Below, piece after piece: positions 9,816-18,686 of a stretch of DNA of 64,000 nt; the first letter of the stretch is position 1, and each line of letters begins with the position of its first letter. Location of the stretch: NCBI RefSeq assembly GCF_900106665.1, contig NZ_FNNA01000003.1:124001-188000 (forward strand). Direction: 5' to 3'. The notes under the pieces were generated by a model, which was not told the origin of the DNA, made no database searches, and was given only the letters and a program-made list of their open reading frames with translations. The position numbers and the translations under genes are program-made. The stretch is from Paracoccus sanguinis. Lineage in GTDB: Bacteria > Pseudomonadota > Alphaproteobacteria > Rhodobacterales > Rhodobacteraceae.

Positions 9816-11507
9816 ATGACATTCCACGGACTTACCCGGCGCACGGGGCTCGCCGCCTCGACCCTCGCGCTGACGCTCGCGCTGGCCGCGCCGGGCCTGG
9901 CCCAGCAGGCCCAGCCGACGCCCCCCGCGCCGCCGCCGGGCGTCGAGCAGCAGGTCCTGCCGCCCGCGGGCAGCGCCATGGCGCCGCAGGACATGCCGCA
10001 GACGACCACCACCCCCGACCAGCCGATGAACGGCAAGGTCCCCGAGGCCGCCAACGCCAACGCCCCGATCGACGTGCAGAAGGCACCTGTCGCCAGCGGC
10101 CAGTCGGTCATGCCCGACAGCTTCGCCGACATCGTGGCCCAGGTCAGCCCGGCGGTCGTGAACATCACCACCACCGCGGTCGTCTCGCGCCCCGTGGCGC
10201 AGGGGCCGATGTTCCCCGAGGGCAGCCCGTTCTCGGACCTGTTCCGCGACTTCGGCATCCCCGGCGTGCCCGGCATCCCCGGCGGGCCGGACCAGGGGTC
10301 GCCCTTCGGCAACCGCGGGCCGATGCAGCAGGAACGCTCGAACGCGCTCGGCTCGGGCTTCGTGGTCTCGGCGGACGGGTTCATCGTCACCAACAACCAC
10401 GTCATCGACGGCGCCGACGAGATCGAGATCGAGTTCTACTCGGGCGCCAAGCTGCCCGCGAAGCTGGTCGGGACCGACCCCACCACCGACATCGCCGTGC
10501 TGAAGGTCGAGGCGGAGAAGCCGCTGCCCTTCGTCAAGTTCGGCAACTCGGACAGCGCCCGGGTGGGCGACTGGGTGCTGGCGCTCGGCAACCCGCTGGG
10601 GCAGGGGCTGTCGGCCTCGTCCGGGATCATCTCGGCCAAAAGCCGGGCGCTGACCGGCACCTATGACGACTTCATCCAGACCGACGCCGCGATCAACCGC
10701 GGCAACTCGGGCGGGCCGCTGTTCAACATGGCGGGCGAGGTCGTGGGCGTGAACACCGCGATCCTGTCGCCCAACGGCGGCTCGATCGGGATCGGCTTCT
10801 CGATGGCCTCGAACGTGGTGAGCAAGGTCGTCGACCAGCTGCGCGAGTTCGGAGAGACGCGCCGCGGCTGGCTGGGGGTCAAGATCCAGGACGTGACGCC
10901 CGACATCGCCGCCTCGCTCGGCCTCGCCTCGGAGACCGGGGCGATGGTGACGGACGTCCCCGCGGGGCCCGCGGCCGACGCGGGGGTCAAGGCGGGCGAC
11001 ATCATCACCCGCTTTGCCGGCGGCGACGTGGCCGACACGCGCGACCTCGTGCGCCGGGTGGCGGACGCGCCGGTGGGCGAGGCCGTGGACGTGACCGTGC
11101 AGCGCGCCGGCCAGCCGGTCGAGCTGAAGATCACCCTCGGGCGGCGCGAGCTGGCCGACGCCGACGGCAGCGGCGAGGGCAACGACGGCGCCCAGCCGCA
11201 GAGCGGGGACGGTCGCACCGTCCTCGGCATGACGCTGGTGCCGATCACGCCCGAGCTGGCCGCCCGGCTGCGCCTGCCCGAGGGGGCCAAGGGCCTTGTC
11301 GTGCAGGACATCGATGCGACCAGCGACGCCTCGGCCAAGGGGCTGCAGACCGGCGACGTGATCGTCGAGGCGGGCCAGCAGCCGGTGACGACGCTGGCCG
11401 ACCTGAACGCCCGCATCGCCGAGGCGAAGGACGCGGGCCGCAAGTCGGTGCTGCTCTTGATCCGCCGCGAGGGTGAGCCGCGCTTCATGGCGCTGTCGAT
11501 CGAATAA
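9816..11507 (+). CDS. Do-type periplasmic serine protease (DegP/HtrA family)
   Basis: Secreted quality-control protease and chaperone of 563 residues. A signal peptide spans roughly residues 1-29 (cleavage after ALAAPGLAQ is plausible). The trypsin-like domain carries His195 in TNNHVI, Asp225 in TTDIAVL and Ser298 in GNSGGP. Two PDZ domains follow (about 355-450 and 475-560). A Pro/Gln-rich linker of about 75 residues lies between signal and protease domain, and a Gly/Pro-rich insertion near residues 135-170 resembles the regulatory LA loop. Its position right after hflKC groups envelope proteolysis genes together. Confidence 0.93.
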   Translation: MTFHGLTRRTGLAASTLALTLALAAPGLAQQAQPTPPAPPPGVEQQVLPPAGSAMAPQDMPQTTTTPDQPMNGKVPEAANANAPIDVQKAPVASGQSVMPDSFADIVAQVSPAVVNITTTAVVSRPVAQGPMFPEGSPFSDLFRDFGIPGVPGIPGGPDQGSPFGNRGPMQQERSNALGSGFVVSADGFIVTNNHVIDGADEIEIEFYSGAKLPAKLVGTDPTTDIAVLKVEAEKPLPFVKFGNSDSARVGDWVLALGNPLGQGLSASSGIISAKSRALTGTYDDFIQTDAAINRGNSGGPLFNMAGEVVGVNTAILSPNGGSIGIGFSMASNVVSKVVDQLREFGETRRGWLGVKIQDVTPDIAASLGLASETGAMVTDVPAGPAADAGVKAGDIITRFAGGDVADTRDLVRRVADAPVGEAVDVTVQRAGQPVELKITLGRRELADADGSGEGNDGAQPQSGDGRTVLGMTLVPITPELAARLRLPEGAKGLVVQDIDATSDASAKGLQTGDVIVEAGQQPVTTLADLNARIAEAKDAGRKSVLLLIRREGEPRFMALSIE

Positions 11508-11531
11508 GGCCGCGCGCCACACCGGCACGCA

Positions 11532-11557
11532 AAAGGGGCGCCCGCGGGCGCCCCTTT
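11532..11557. terminator. Bidirectional terminator between degP-like gene and ialB
   Basis: Perfect 12-bp stem (11532-11543 with 11546-11557) with an A run on the left and T run on the right, between two convergent genes. It should terminate both. Confidence 0.9.
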
Positions 11558-11607
11558 CATCATCCGGGCCGCGGCGCGCGTCGGGCGCGCACCGCGGGGG
11601 GCAGGGC

Positions 11608-12528
11608 TTACTGGTTCGTCGCGACCGTGGCTTCCAGCGCGGTGAAGCCAGCGGTGAAGCCCTTGAGCGACATCGTCAGGTTCACGAGGTCCTTGGCCGG
11701 GTCGGCGCCGAAGGGCAGCAGCGTCACCTTGCCCGAGCTGCCGCGCTTCATCGCGCCCAGCTCGTCGGCGGTCATGCCGATGCGCGAGACGCAGCCGATC
11801 GGGGCGCAGACGAGGAACGGGTAGCGGTGCTCCTTGCCGGTGTCGATCTGCAGCCCGAGCGCGGCCTGCAGGTCGGTCTCGAGCGGGGCGACGAAGTTCA
11901 GGATCGCGGCGGCCTTGCCCGAGAACGGGATGATCGAGACTTCCGCGACCGGCTTCTGCCCCTCGTCCTTGAGCAGCTGGTAGAGCTCGCACGGGTCCTT
12001 GCCGTCGGCGGTCTTGAGGCAGCGCAGCAGCCAGTCGTCGTGGGTCGACTTGGTGTAGTAGCTGCCGACCGCATCCGCGGCGGGCGCAGCCGGGGCGGCG
12101 CCGGCCGCCGGGGCCTCTGCTGCCGGGGCCGCGGGGGCGGCTGCGGCGTCAGCCGCGGGGGCCGCGCCGGCCTCGGGGGTCGCCGCGCGCGCGGTCGCAG
12201 CCGGGGTGGCCTCGGCGGCCGCGGCAGCATCGCTCGCGGCTTCGGCGGCCGAGTCGGCGGCGGCTTCGGCGGCCTTGGCCGCGTCGGTCGCGGTCGCCGC
12301 GGCATCCTTGGCGGCCTCGGTCGCGGTCGCGGTGGCGTCCTTGGCGGCTTCGGTCGCGGCTTCGGTTGCTGCGGCGGTGGCGGCGTCGGTCACGGCATCG
12401 GCCGCGGCGGGTGCGGGCGGCACCACGACCGGGGCGGTCGTCGTCGCATCGGTCGCGGTCTGCGCCAGTGCGGCGAGCGGCGCGACGGCCAGCAGTGCGG
12501 CCAGGACGGCGGTTGAGGTTCGAGCCAT
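11608..12528 (-). CDS. Invasion-associated locus B (IalB) family secreted protein
   Basis: Periplasmic or envelope protein of the IalB family. The name comes from Bartonella, but members are widespread in free-living alphaproteobacteria and their role is poorly known. Signal peptide at residues 1-22 (ending ALAQ). Residues about 25-150 are almost pure Ala with Thr, Glu, Asp and Pro. The IalB domain follows (about 155-306) with WLLRCLKT, DPCELYQLL and a CAPIGCVSRIG cysteine pair. The Ala-rich segment is unusually long and may form helix. The gene is convergent with the protease and has a long leader with its own candidate promoter. Confidence 0.88.
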   Translation of the reverse strand: MARTSTAVLAALLAVAPLAALAQTATDATTTAPVVVPPAPAAADAVTDAATAAATEAATEAAKDATATATEAAKDAAATATDAAKAAEAAADSAAEAASDAAAAAEATPAATARAATPEAGAAPAADAAAAPAAPAAEAPAAGAAPAAPAADAVGSYYTKSTHDDWLLRCLKTADGKDPCELYQLLKDEGQKPVAEVSIIPFSGKAAAILNFVAPLETDLQAALGLQIDTGKEHRYPFLVCAPIGCVSRIGMTADELGAMKRGSSGKVTLLPFGADPAKDLVNLTMSLKGFTAGFTALEATVATNQ

Positions 12529-12748
12529 GTCTGTTCCTTTCAGGGCAGGGCGCTGTCAGCGCGAAAGACGCTGGCCGCGCTGGTAACACGCCGGATCGGG
12601 ACTGTCAGGGGTGGGGCAGTCACCTTTGTGTAGGGCCGGCGGCGACCCGCGCGGGGCAGGGGCGTGCTGCGTCGGATGGGCATCCCATGGCGCCGTTGAC
12701 CCCGGCCAGACCGGGCCACCGCCGCCCCGCAACCCCTTGTCACGGAAA

Positions 12749-12778
12749 GGGGGATGCGGCGCGAGCGCTGCATCCCCC
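12749..12778 (-). promoter_or_regulatory. Stable hairpin in the ialB leader
   Basis: Inverted repeat with 14 paired positions (one G-T pair) and a two-base loop. On the minus strand it is followed by only three T residues. It may be a weak terminator or attenuator upstream of ialB, or the end of a short RNA started at the promoter near 12814-12842. Confidence 0.5.
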
Positions 12779-12813
12779 TCGTCCCCTGTAGGACTTGGCC
12801 GTTTCTGCGCGTG

Positions 12814-12842
12814 ACGTTAGTCGCAAGCCACTCGCCCGTCAA
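12814..12842 (-). promoter_or_regulatory. Candidate sigma-70-type promoter for ialB leader
   Basis: On the minus strand TTGACG (12837-12842) and TAACGT (12814-12819) are 17 bases apart, an ideal spacing. Transcription would start near 12807, giving ialB a leader of about 280 bases that includes the hairpin at 12749-12778. Confidence 0.5.
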
Positions 12843-12950
12843 TGCGCCCGAGGGCCGCGCGAACGGCCGGTTTCGCCCCGCGACAACGTGCCGCCGGAGG
12901 GGACGATCAGCGGCTCCGCGACCCTCCCTTCCCCGCACCGCGCGGCACGG

Positions 12951-12976
12951 AAAAAAGCCGCGCCCGAAGGCGCGGC
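12951..12976 (-). terminator. Strong orphan intrinsic terminator, minus strand
   Basis: Eight-pair GC stem (12957-12964 with 12969-12976) closed by a UUCG tetraloop on the minus strand and followed by six T residues (12956-12951). No minus-strand gene ends here. It implies an unannotated transcript, probably a small RNA starting somewhere between about 13000 and 13110. Confidence 0.8.
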
Positions 12977-13116
12977 CAGTGGGTACGGAGGAAGCATCGG
13001 ACCCTCGCCCGTCAACGATCCGACAGGGACACTCTGGCACCAAGTCGTTAATTTTGTATTGTTGTCCCGCGCGCCCCGTTGCGGCGCACCCGACCCGCTG
13101 CACGAAGGCCGCCCCC

Positions 13117-14859
13117 GTGACCCACCCGACGCCCCAAGACCCGACCGCCCGTCCGGACACGCCCGATGCCGCGGCAGACGCCGCCCCCGAGGCCGCGCCC
13201 CAGACCCCGCCGCCGCTGCCGGGGCGCGCGCCCGATACCCCCCCGCCGCTTCGCCCGGCCGCCGACCCGGCGCCCGTGCCGCCGTCCGCCCCCCACCCGG
13301 TCGTCGATTTCGATGCCGGCCTCGTCTTCGTCGGCGGCGGCGGCCCGGACTACGCCACGCCGCAGTCGCTGATCCTGAAATACGCCAACCGCCACGGCCT
13401 CATCGCGGGCGCCACCGGCACCGGCAAGACCGTCACCCTCCAGACGCTCGCCGAGGCGATGTCGCTCGCCGGCGTCCCGGTGGTGCTGGCCGACGTCAAG
13501 GGCGACCTCGCCGGCATGGCGGCGCCGGGCGGCACCGACCCCAAGCTGCTCGCCCCCTTCGCCGAGCGCGCCGCCCGAATCGGCGCGCCGCTCGACTATC
13601 GCGCCTTCCCCGTCACCTTCTGGGACGTGTGGGGCGAAAAGGGCCACCCGGTCCGCACCACGCCGGCCGAGATGGGGCCGCTGCTGCTCGCCCGCCTCAT
13701 GGGCCTGACCGACGTGCAGGAGGGGGTGCTGAACATCGCCTTCCGCGTCGCCGACGAAGAGGGGCTGGCGCTCGCCGACCTCAAGGACCTGCAGTCGATG
13801 CTGGTCTGGGTCGGCGAGAACGCCAAGGAGCTGAGCCTGCGCTACGGCAATGTCGCCACCGCCTCGGTCGGCGCGATCCAGCGCGCGCTCTTGGTGCTGG
13901 AACAGCAGGGCGGTGACCGGCTCTTCGGGGAACCGGCGCTGGAACTCTCGGACCTCATGCGCACCGACGCCTCGGGCAAGGGGATGGTCAACATCCTCGC
14001 CGCCGAGCGGCTGATGAACGCCCCGCAGCTCTACGCGACCTTCCTGCTGTGGCTGCTGTCCGAGCTCTTCGAGCAGCTGCCCGAGGTGGGCGACCCCGAC
14101 CGCCCGCGCCTCGCCTTCTTCTTCGACGAGGCGCATCTGCTGTTCGACGGCGCCCCCCCGGCGCTGGTCGCCAAGGTCGAGCAGGTGGCGCGGCTCATCC
14201 GCTCGAAGGGCGTGAGCGTCTGGTTCATCACCCAGAACCCCGCCGACCTGCCCGATTCGGTGCTGGGCCAGCTCGGCAACCGCGTCCAGCACGCGCTGCG
14301 CGCCTTCACCGCCAAGGACCAGAAGGCGCTGCGCCAGGCGGCCGAGAACTATCGCGCCAACCCCGCCTTCGACACCGCCGACGCGATCCAGCACGTCGGC
14401 ACGGGCGAGGCGGTGACCTCGTTCCTCGGCGCCAAGGGCGCGCCAGGGGTGGTCGAGCGCACGCTGGTCCGCCCGCCGCTGTCGCAGCTCGGGCCGATCC
14501 CAGACGCCGACCGGGACCGGATCATCCAGCTGTCGCCGCTGGGGCTGAAATACGCCACCCCAGTGGACCGCGAGAGCGCGTTCGAACTGCTCGCCCAGCG
14601 CACCGCCGCCGCGGCCGAGGAAGCCGCAGTCGCCCAGCGGCGCGCGGCCGACGCGAGCCTCTTCGAGATGCGCAAGACCGACGGCTACCGCCCCGGCCGG
14701 GCCAGCACCGGCATCCAGATCGGGCCGCCCGCCACCCCGGCGCGGCGGGGCGATTCGATCGCCGAGGCCTTCGGCAAGAGCGTGGTCCGCACCATCGGCA
14801 CCCAGGCCGGGCGCGAGATCGTGCGGGGCGTGCTCGGGACGCTGTTCCGGGGCCGCTGA
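13117..14859 (+). CDS. HerA-like ATPase (DUF853, YjgR type)
   Basis: P-loop ATPase of the HerA/FtsK superfamily, DUF853 branch, 580 residues. The biological role of this branch is not established. Residues 1-60 are Pro/Ala-rich. The ATPase core has Walker A GATGTGKT (about residue 95-102) and Walker B FFFDEAHLL. The later SVWFITQNPADLP motif is typical. The GTG at 13117 is chosen because no in-frame ATG exists before the Walker A region and a GAAGG sequence lies 13104-13108. Upstream open reading in this frame crosses the structured intergenic region and is not supported. Confidence 0.85.
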   Translation: MTHPTPQDPTARPDTPDAAADAAPEAAPQTPPPLPGRAPDTPPPLRPAADPAPVPPSAPHPVVDFDAGLVFVGGGGPDYATPQSLILKYANRHGLIAGATGTGKTVTLQTLAEAMSLAGVPVVLADVKGDLAGMAAPGGTDPKLLAPFAERAARIGAPLDYRAFPVTFWDVWGEKGHPVRTTPAEMGPLLLARLMGLTDVQEGVLNIAFRVADEEGLALADLKDLQSMLVWVGENAKELSLRYGNVATASVGAIQRALLVLEQQGGDRLFGEPALELSDLMRTDASGKGMVNILAAERLMNAPQLYATFLLWLLSELFEQLPEVGDPDRPRLAFFFDEAHLLFDGAPPALVAKVEQVARLIRSKGVSVWFITQNPADLPDSVLGQLGNRVQHALRAFTAKDQKALRQAAENYRANPAFDTADAIQHVGTGEAVTSFLGAKGAPGVVERTLVRPPLSQLGPIPDADRDRIIQLSPLGLKYATPVDRESAFELLAQRTAAAAEEAAVAQRRAADASLFEMRKTDGYRPGRASTGIQIGPPATPARRGDSIAEAFGKSVVRTIGTQAGREIVRGVLGTLFRGR

Positions 14860-14881
14860 CCGGGGGCTGACCGGCCGGGCC

Positions 14882-15208
14882 TCAGGGCAGGGCGCGCAAC
14901 GGCGCGGCGGCGGGCAGCAGCCGCGATTCCGCCAGCACCGCAATCATCAGCAGCACGTGCTGGTGCAGGTCGTACTCGGCCGCGCCCTCCTGCCGGGCGG
15001 CGTTCATCCGGTCCTCCTCCGCACGCAGCCGGGGCAGGGCGTGGCCCGGCGCGGGCAGCGTCTCGCTGCGCAAGAGCCGGCGCAGGTCGCGCTCGCGCCG
15101 CCAGCGGGCCTGCCCGGCGACCGCCGCCCGCACCAGCGCGGCGGGACGGCGCAGCGGCTGGCGGACCGGCTGGGCGGGAAAGGTCAGTATGTTCGACATC
15201 AGGCTCAT
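14882..15208 (-). CDS. Small hypothetical protein
   Basis: A 108-residue, Arg/Ala-rich basic protein of unknown function. A GGAGAG ribosome site precedes the ATG (MSLMSN), and it is divergent from the DUF6456 regulator, which suggests a shared promoter region. The first residues MSNILTFPAQP look like a conserved short N-terminal tag, and the middle is basic (RWRRERDLRRLLR). I recognise no domain. It could be a regulator partner, but that is only positional inference. Confidence 0.6.
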   Translation of the reverse strand: MSLMSNILTFPAQPVRQPLRRPAALVRAAVAGQARWRRERDLRRLLRSETLPAPGHALPRLRAEEDRMNAARQEGAAEYDLHQHVLLMIAVLAESRLLPAAAPLRALP

Positions 15209-15414
15209 TGGAACTCTCCAGTCCGAGGGCTGTTGTGTCCTTTGTGCTCTCCCTGGGGTTGTTGTTGCGCAACCAGCGCACGCAGCGCGCGACGTGGTTA
15301 ACTCTCTTTAGGGAATCTTAGCGCTTCATGACCGAACTGTTCGGGGACCTGTCTTTTTCGACAGGGCGGACACCCAGGGCCGGCTGGCCCAAGGACATGA
15401 GGGGAAGCTTTGAG

Positions 15415-16587
15415 ATGATGATTCTGACGGGCGATCTTTCCGCAGCCGCTGCCGTGACGCCCGAGGGTGAACCGGCCGCGGTCGCACAGCCCGCCGCGGC
15501 TGCGGCCGTCTCGGCCGATGACCTGCCCGAGGACGCCCGGCTCTACCTGCGCCACGTCGAGGGGGGTGAGACGATCCGGGCGCTGGCGCGCGAGGCGGGG
15601 TGCCACGCCTCGACCATCCTGCGCCGCATCCGCCGGTTCGAGACGCGCCGCGACGATCCGCTGATCGACCGGGCAGTGGATCCCGGCGCCCGCGCGACCG
15701 CCGGCAGCGCCGAGCCGGCCGAGCTGCGCCGGGTGCTGCGCCGGCTGGCCGAGCCGGGGGCGGTGCTGGCGGTGGCCGAGGGGATGGACAAGGCGATCGT
15801 CACCCGCTCGGACATCCGCACGGCGGTGCTCGACCGCAGGCTGGCCGAATATCTCGCGCTGCGCGGCTGGGTGGCGCTGGTGGGGCAGGGGCGGATCACC
15901 CGCCACGCGCTGACCCCCGCGGGCCGCGCGGCGCTCAAGGCGCTGGTCGCCGGGCGGTTCCCCGGCCTGCCGCAGGCGGGGGTGCTGACCCCGGCCGATG
16001 CCGAGGCGGTCGGCGCCCCCGACCGGCCGGGCCTGGCCGAGGCCGCCGCCCCCTTCGACATGGGTCCCGCGGCGGCGCAGCGGCACCGGATCTATGAGGA
16101 CCGGACCCTCGACGATCCCGAGACGGGTGGCCCCCGCCGGATGCGCGTCAATATCGCGGAAAGCCCCCTGCTGGTGCTCGCCCGCCGCCGCGACGCCAAC
16201 GGCCAGCCGTTCCTCGACCCCGGCATGGTCCGCGCGGGCGAGCGGCTGCGCGAGGATTTCGAGCTGGCGCAGATGGGGCCGCGGGTGACCCAGAACTGGG
16301 ACGGGTTCCTGACCGCCGGCTGTGCCGCCGCGGTTCCGGCCGGCGGCAACCTCGGCGGCGGGTCCGAGACCGCCCGCAGCCGCGTGGCCGAGGCGCTGCG
16401 CGACCTCGGGCCCGGCATGGGCGACCTGGTCCTGCGGGTCTGCTGCTTTCTCGAAGGGATCGAGCTGACCGAGCGGCGGCTCGGCTGGTCGGCGCGCTCG
16501 GGCAAGGTGGTGCTCCGCCTCGCGCTGATGCGCCTTGAGCGGCACTACCGCGAGCGCTACGGCGCCGGCAGCCCGCTGATCGGGTGA
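15415..16587 (+). CDS. Helix-turn-helix protein with DUF6456 domain
   Basis: Putative DNA-binding regulator of 390 residues. The N-terminal part carries an HTH-like segment (TIRALAREAGCHASTILRR, near residues 60-80). The C-terminal DUF6456 domain begins near FDMGP and contains LLVLARRRD, FLDPGMVRAGERLREDFE and RVTQNWDGF. It is common in Rhodobacteraceae; its regulon is unknown to me. The start at 15415 is preferred because an AGGGGAAGC ribosome site lies just upstream; the frame is open further left without such a signal. Confidence 0.82.
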   Translation: MMILTGDLSAAAAVTPEGEPAAVAQPAAAAAVSADDLPEDARLYLRHVEGGETIRALAREAGCHASTILRRIRRFETRRDDPLIDRAVDPGARATAGSAEPAELRRVLRRLAEPGAVLAVAEGMDKAIVTRSDIRTAVLDRRLAEYLALRGWVALVGQGRITRHALTPAGRAALKALVAGRFPGLPQAGVLTPADAEAVGAPDRPGLAEAAAPFDMGPAAAQRHRIYEDRTLDDPETGGPRRMRVNIAESPLLVLARRRDANGQPFLDPGMVRAGERLREDFELAQMGPRVTQNWDGFLTAGCAAAVPAGGNLGGGSETARSRVAEALRDLGPGMGDLVLRVCCFLEGIELTERRLGWSARSGKVVLRLALMRLERHYRERYGAGSPLIG

Positions 16588-16688
16588 GGCGCGGCGGTCG
16601 CGCAGAGGCGCTGACATCCCGCCGGGTCGGCGACGGCCGTGGCCTCACCCAAGCCCGAGCGCAGGCTCCTCACCCGCCCCGGCAACGA

Positions 16689-16722
16689 AAAGGGCCCGGC
16701 CGATCCTCCGGCCGGGCCCTTT
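16689..16722. terminator. Bidirectional terminator between DUF6456 gene and peroxiredoxin
   Basis: Ten GC pairs (16692-16701 with 16710-16719) extended by AAA/TTT, loop of eight bases, located between two convergent genes. Confidence 0.88.
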
Positions 16723-16761
16723 CCTGTCATGCGCAGCATGGCGCGGTCAGCGCTCTGCCGA

Positions 16762-17310
16762 TCAGGCCGCCTGCTGCTGCTTGTGGGTGCGCAGATAGGC
16801 CAGCACCGTCTCGGGCGACGATTCGCCATAGGGGTCTTCGGCGTGGTTGTCGCAGCGCCCCGGCTCTTCGAACAGCTTCTCGACCACGCCGTCGGCGATC
16901 ACCGCCGCATAGCGCCACGAGCGGCAGCCGAACCCGAGGTTGTCCTTGCGCACCAGCATCCCGACCCGCTCGGTGAACTCGCCCGAGCCGTCCGGGATCA
17001 CCTGGACGTTCTTCAGCCCCTGGGCCTTCGCCCACTGGTTCATCACGAAGCTGTCGTTGACCGACAGGCAGTAGATCGCGTCGATCCCCAGCTCGGCCAT
17101 CTCGGCCGCCGCCGCCTCGAACCCCGGCAGCTGGTAGGTCGAGCAGGTCGGCGTGAACGCGCCCGGCAGCGAGAACAGCACCACGCGCTTGCCCTTGAAG
17201 TAGTCGTCGGTCGTCACCGCTTCCCAACGGAACGGGTTCGGCCCGCCGACCGCCTCGTCGCGCACGCGGGTCTGGAACGTCACCTGGGGCAGTTTGTCGC
17301 CGGCTTTCAT
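16762..17310 (-). CDS. Peroxiredoxin, Prx5 / glutaredoxin-dependent type
   Basis: Thiol peroxidase of 182 residues that reduces hydrogen peroxide and organic peroxides using glutathione/glutaredoxin or thioredoxin. The peroxidatic cysteine is in SLPGAFTPTCST, and the IYCLSVNDSFVM and FTERVGML stretches are typical of Prx5. The ATG at 17310 gives the expected N-terminus MKAGDKLP; the frame stays open for 26 more codons without support. It is divergent from lipA with about 160 bp between them. Confidence 0.92.
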   Translation of the reverse strand: MKAGDKLPQVTFQTRVRDEAVGGPNPFRWEAVTTDDYFKGKRVVLFSLPGAFTPTCSTYQLPGFEAAAAEMAELGIDAIYCLSVNDSFVMNQWAKAQGLKNVQVIPDGSGEFTERVGMLVRKDNLGFGCRSWRYAAVIADGVVEKLFEEPGRCDNHAEDPYGESSPETVLAYLRTHKQQQAA

Positions 17311-17472
17311 CGCATCGTCCTTTCCATCGTCTGCCGCATTCGCAGCACCAGATGCTGCGACGCAGAAATCCAGTCCCGTATCTGGCAAGCCGTTGCCGGT
17401 TGATCAACCCCTTGCGAGGGTTTACCTCGGGTCAGACCCGCTTCCGCAGCGCCCGTCCCGAGGGGGCCCCTC

Positions 17473-18465
17473 ATGCCGACCGTTCCGCCCGTCCTGCCCG
17501 CCGCCGGCGTCCCCGACGCCCCCGCCGCGCCGCCCGTCCTGCGCCACCCCGAAAAGGCCCACCGCCCCGACCAGGCACAGCCCAAGAAGCCCGCCTGGAT
17601 CCGCGTCAAGGCGCCGACCTCGCAGGGCTACAAGGACACCCGCGACATCCTGCGAGAGAACCGCCTCTCGACCGTCTGCGAGGAGGCCGGCTGCCCCAAC
17701 GTCGGCGAATGCTGGTCGCAGGGCCACGCCACCATGATGATCATGGGCGAGATCTGCACCCGCGGCTGCTCTTTCTGCAACGTCATCACCGGCAAGCCCC
17801 AGGCGCTCGACGTGTTCGAGCCGGGACGCGTCGCCCACGCCGTCGCCAAGCTCGGCCTCAACCACGTCGTGCTGACCTCGGTCGACCGCGATGACCTCGA
17901 CGACGGCGGGGCCGAGCATTTCGCCCAGACCATCCGCGCCATCCGCCACCGCTCGCCCGAGGCGACGATCGAGGTGCTGACGCCCGACTTCCTGAAATGC
18001 GGCCCCGCCGCGCTGGAAACCGTGGTCGCGGCTCGCCCCGACGTCTTCAACCACAACCTCGAGACGGTGCCCGGCCTCTATCCCACCGTCCGGCCGGGGG
18101 CGCGCTACTTCCACTCGCTGCGGCTGTTGCAGCGGGTGAAGGAGCTTGACCCCGCCATGTTCACCAAGTCCGGCATCATGGTGGGCCTGGGCGAGGACCG
18201 GCAGGGGGTGCTGCAGGTCATGGACGACATGCGCGCCGCCGACATCGACTTCCTCACCATCGGCCAGTACCTGCAGCCGACCCCCAAGCACCACCGCGTG
18301 GACCGCTTCGTCACGCCCGAGGAGTTCGCGGGCTACGAGAAAGCCGCCTACGGCAAGGGGTTCCTGATGGTGTCGGCCACCCCGCTCACCCGGTCGTCCT
18401 ATCACGCCGGCGACGATTTCGCCCGGCTCCGCGCCGCCCGGCACGCGCGCCTCGCCGGCGGCTGA
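17473..18465 (+). CDS. lipA: Lipoyl synthase LipA
   Basis: Radical-SAM enzyme that inserts two sulfurs into octanoyl groups on lipoyl domains. The 330-residue sequence has the auxiliary-cluster cysteines Cys69, Cys74 and Cys80 (CX4CX5C) and the radical-SAM CX3CX2C cysteines Cys95, Cys99 and Cys102 in CTRGCSFC. The C-terminal SSYHAGDDF includes the serine that ligates the auxiliary cluster. A GAGGGGG ribosome site precedes the ATG. The first ~45 residues are Pro/Ala-rich and variable in the family. Confidence 0.95.
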   Translation: MPTVPPVLPAAGVPDAPAAPPVLRHPEKAHRPDQAQPKKPAWIRVKAPTSQGYKDTRDILRENRLSTVCEEAGCPNVGECWSQGHATMMIMGEICTRGCSFCNVITGKPQALDVFEPGRVAHAVAKLGLNHVVLTSVDRDDLDDGGAEHFAQTIRAIRHRSPEATIEVLTPDFLKCGPAALETVVAARPDVFNHNLETVPGLYPTVRPGARYFHSLRLLQRVKELDPAMFTKSGIMVGLGEDRQGVLQVMDDMRAADIDFLTIGQYLQPTPKHHRVDRFVTPEEFAGYEKAAYGKGFLMVSATPLTRSSYHAGDDFARLRAARHARLAGG

Positions 18466-18522
18466 GCCGCACGCCGGCGCGCTTGCGCGCCGCGCCCCGC
18501 GCGGCTATCTGGAACCGGCGTT

Positions 18523-18608
18523 GCCCGAGTGGCGGAATGGTAGACGCAGCGGATTCAAAATCCGCCATCCGCAAGGATATGTCGGTTCGAGTCCGACCTC
18601 GGGTACCA
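18523..18608 (+). tRNA. tRNA-Leu (anticodon CAA)
   Basis: Class II tRNA of 86 bases. The acceptor arm GCCCGAG pairs with CTCGGGT (one G-U pair), the anticodon stem-loop has loop TTCAAAA giving CAA, and a long variable arm, a GGTTCGAGTCC T-arm and an encoded CCA end follow. It reads UUG codons. Confidence 0.95.
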
Positions 18609-18616
18609 CGAGAAAA

Positions 18617-18649
18617 GCCCCCGCCGGACCTCGGCGGGGGCTTCTTTTT
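18617..18649 (+). terminator. Intrinsic terminator after tRNA-Leu
   Basis: Nine-pair GC stem (18617-18625 with 18633-18641) with a seven-base loop and the tail TTCTTTTT. Confidence 0.92.
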
Positions 18650-18686
18650 GGCCCGGATACCCATCGACCGCGCCACCCCGCAGGGG

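Larger units (their letters stand above)
12529..13116. other. 588-bp intergenic region with structured RNA signals
   Basis: This gap between divergent ialB and the HerA-like gene encodes no convincing protein. It holds a minus-strand promoter candidate, a GC-rich hairpin, a strong minus-strand intrinsic terminator and a 12-bp direct repeat (12831-12842 and 13004-13015). It is best read as a long ialB leader plus one or two possible small RNAs on the minus strand. Confidence 0.6.

Noticed and set aside
9783-11528. Minus-strand open frame of 581 codons opposite the Do-type protease
   Set aside because: Mirror of a gene with clear catalytic triad and PDZ domains.
13048-14943. Minus-strand open frame of 631 codons opposite the HerA-like ATPase
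   Set aside because: Antisense shadow; its composition is Gly/Arg/His-rich and the plus strand has Walker motifs.
18523-18608. tRNA-Leu as the insertion point of an island
   Set aside because: No integrase gene and no visible copy of the tRNA 3' end; the flanking preTA and lipA genes look like ordinary core genes.
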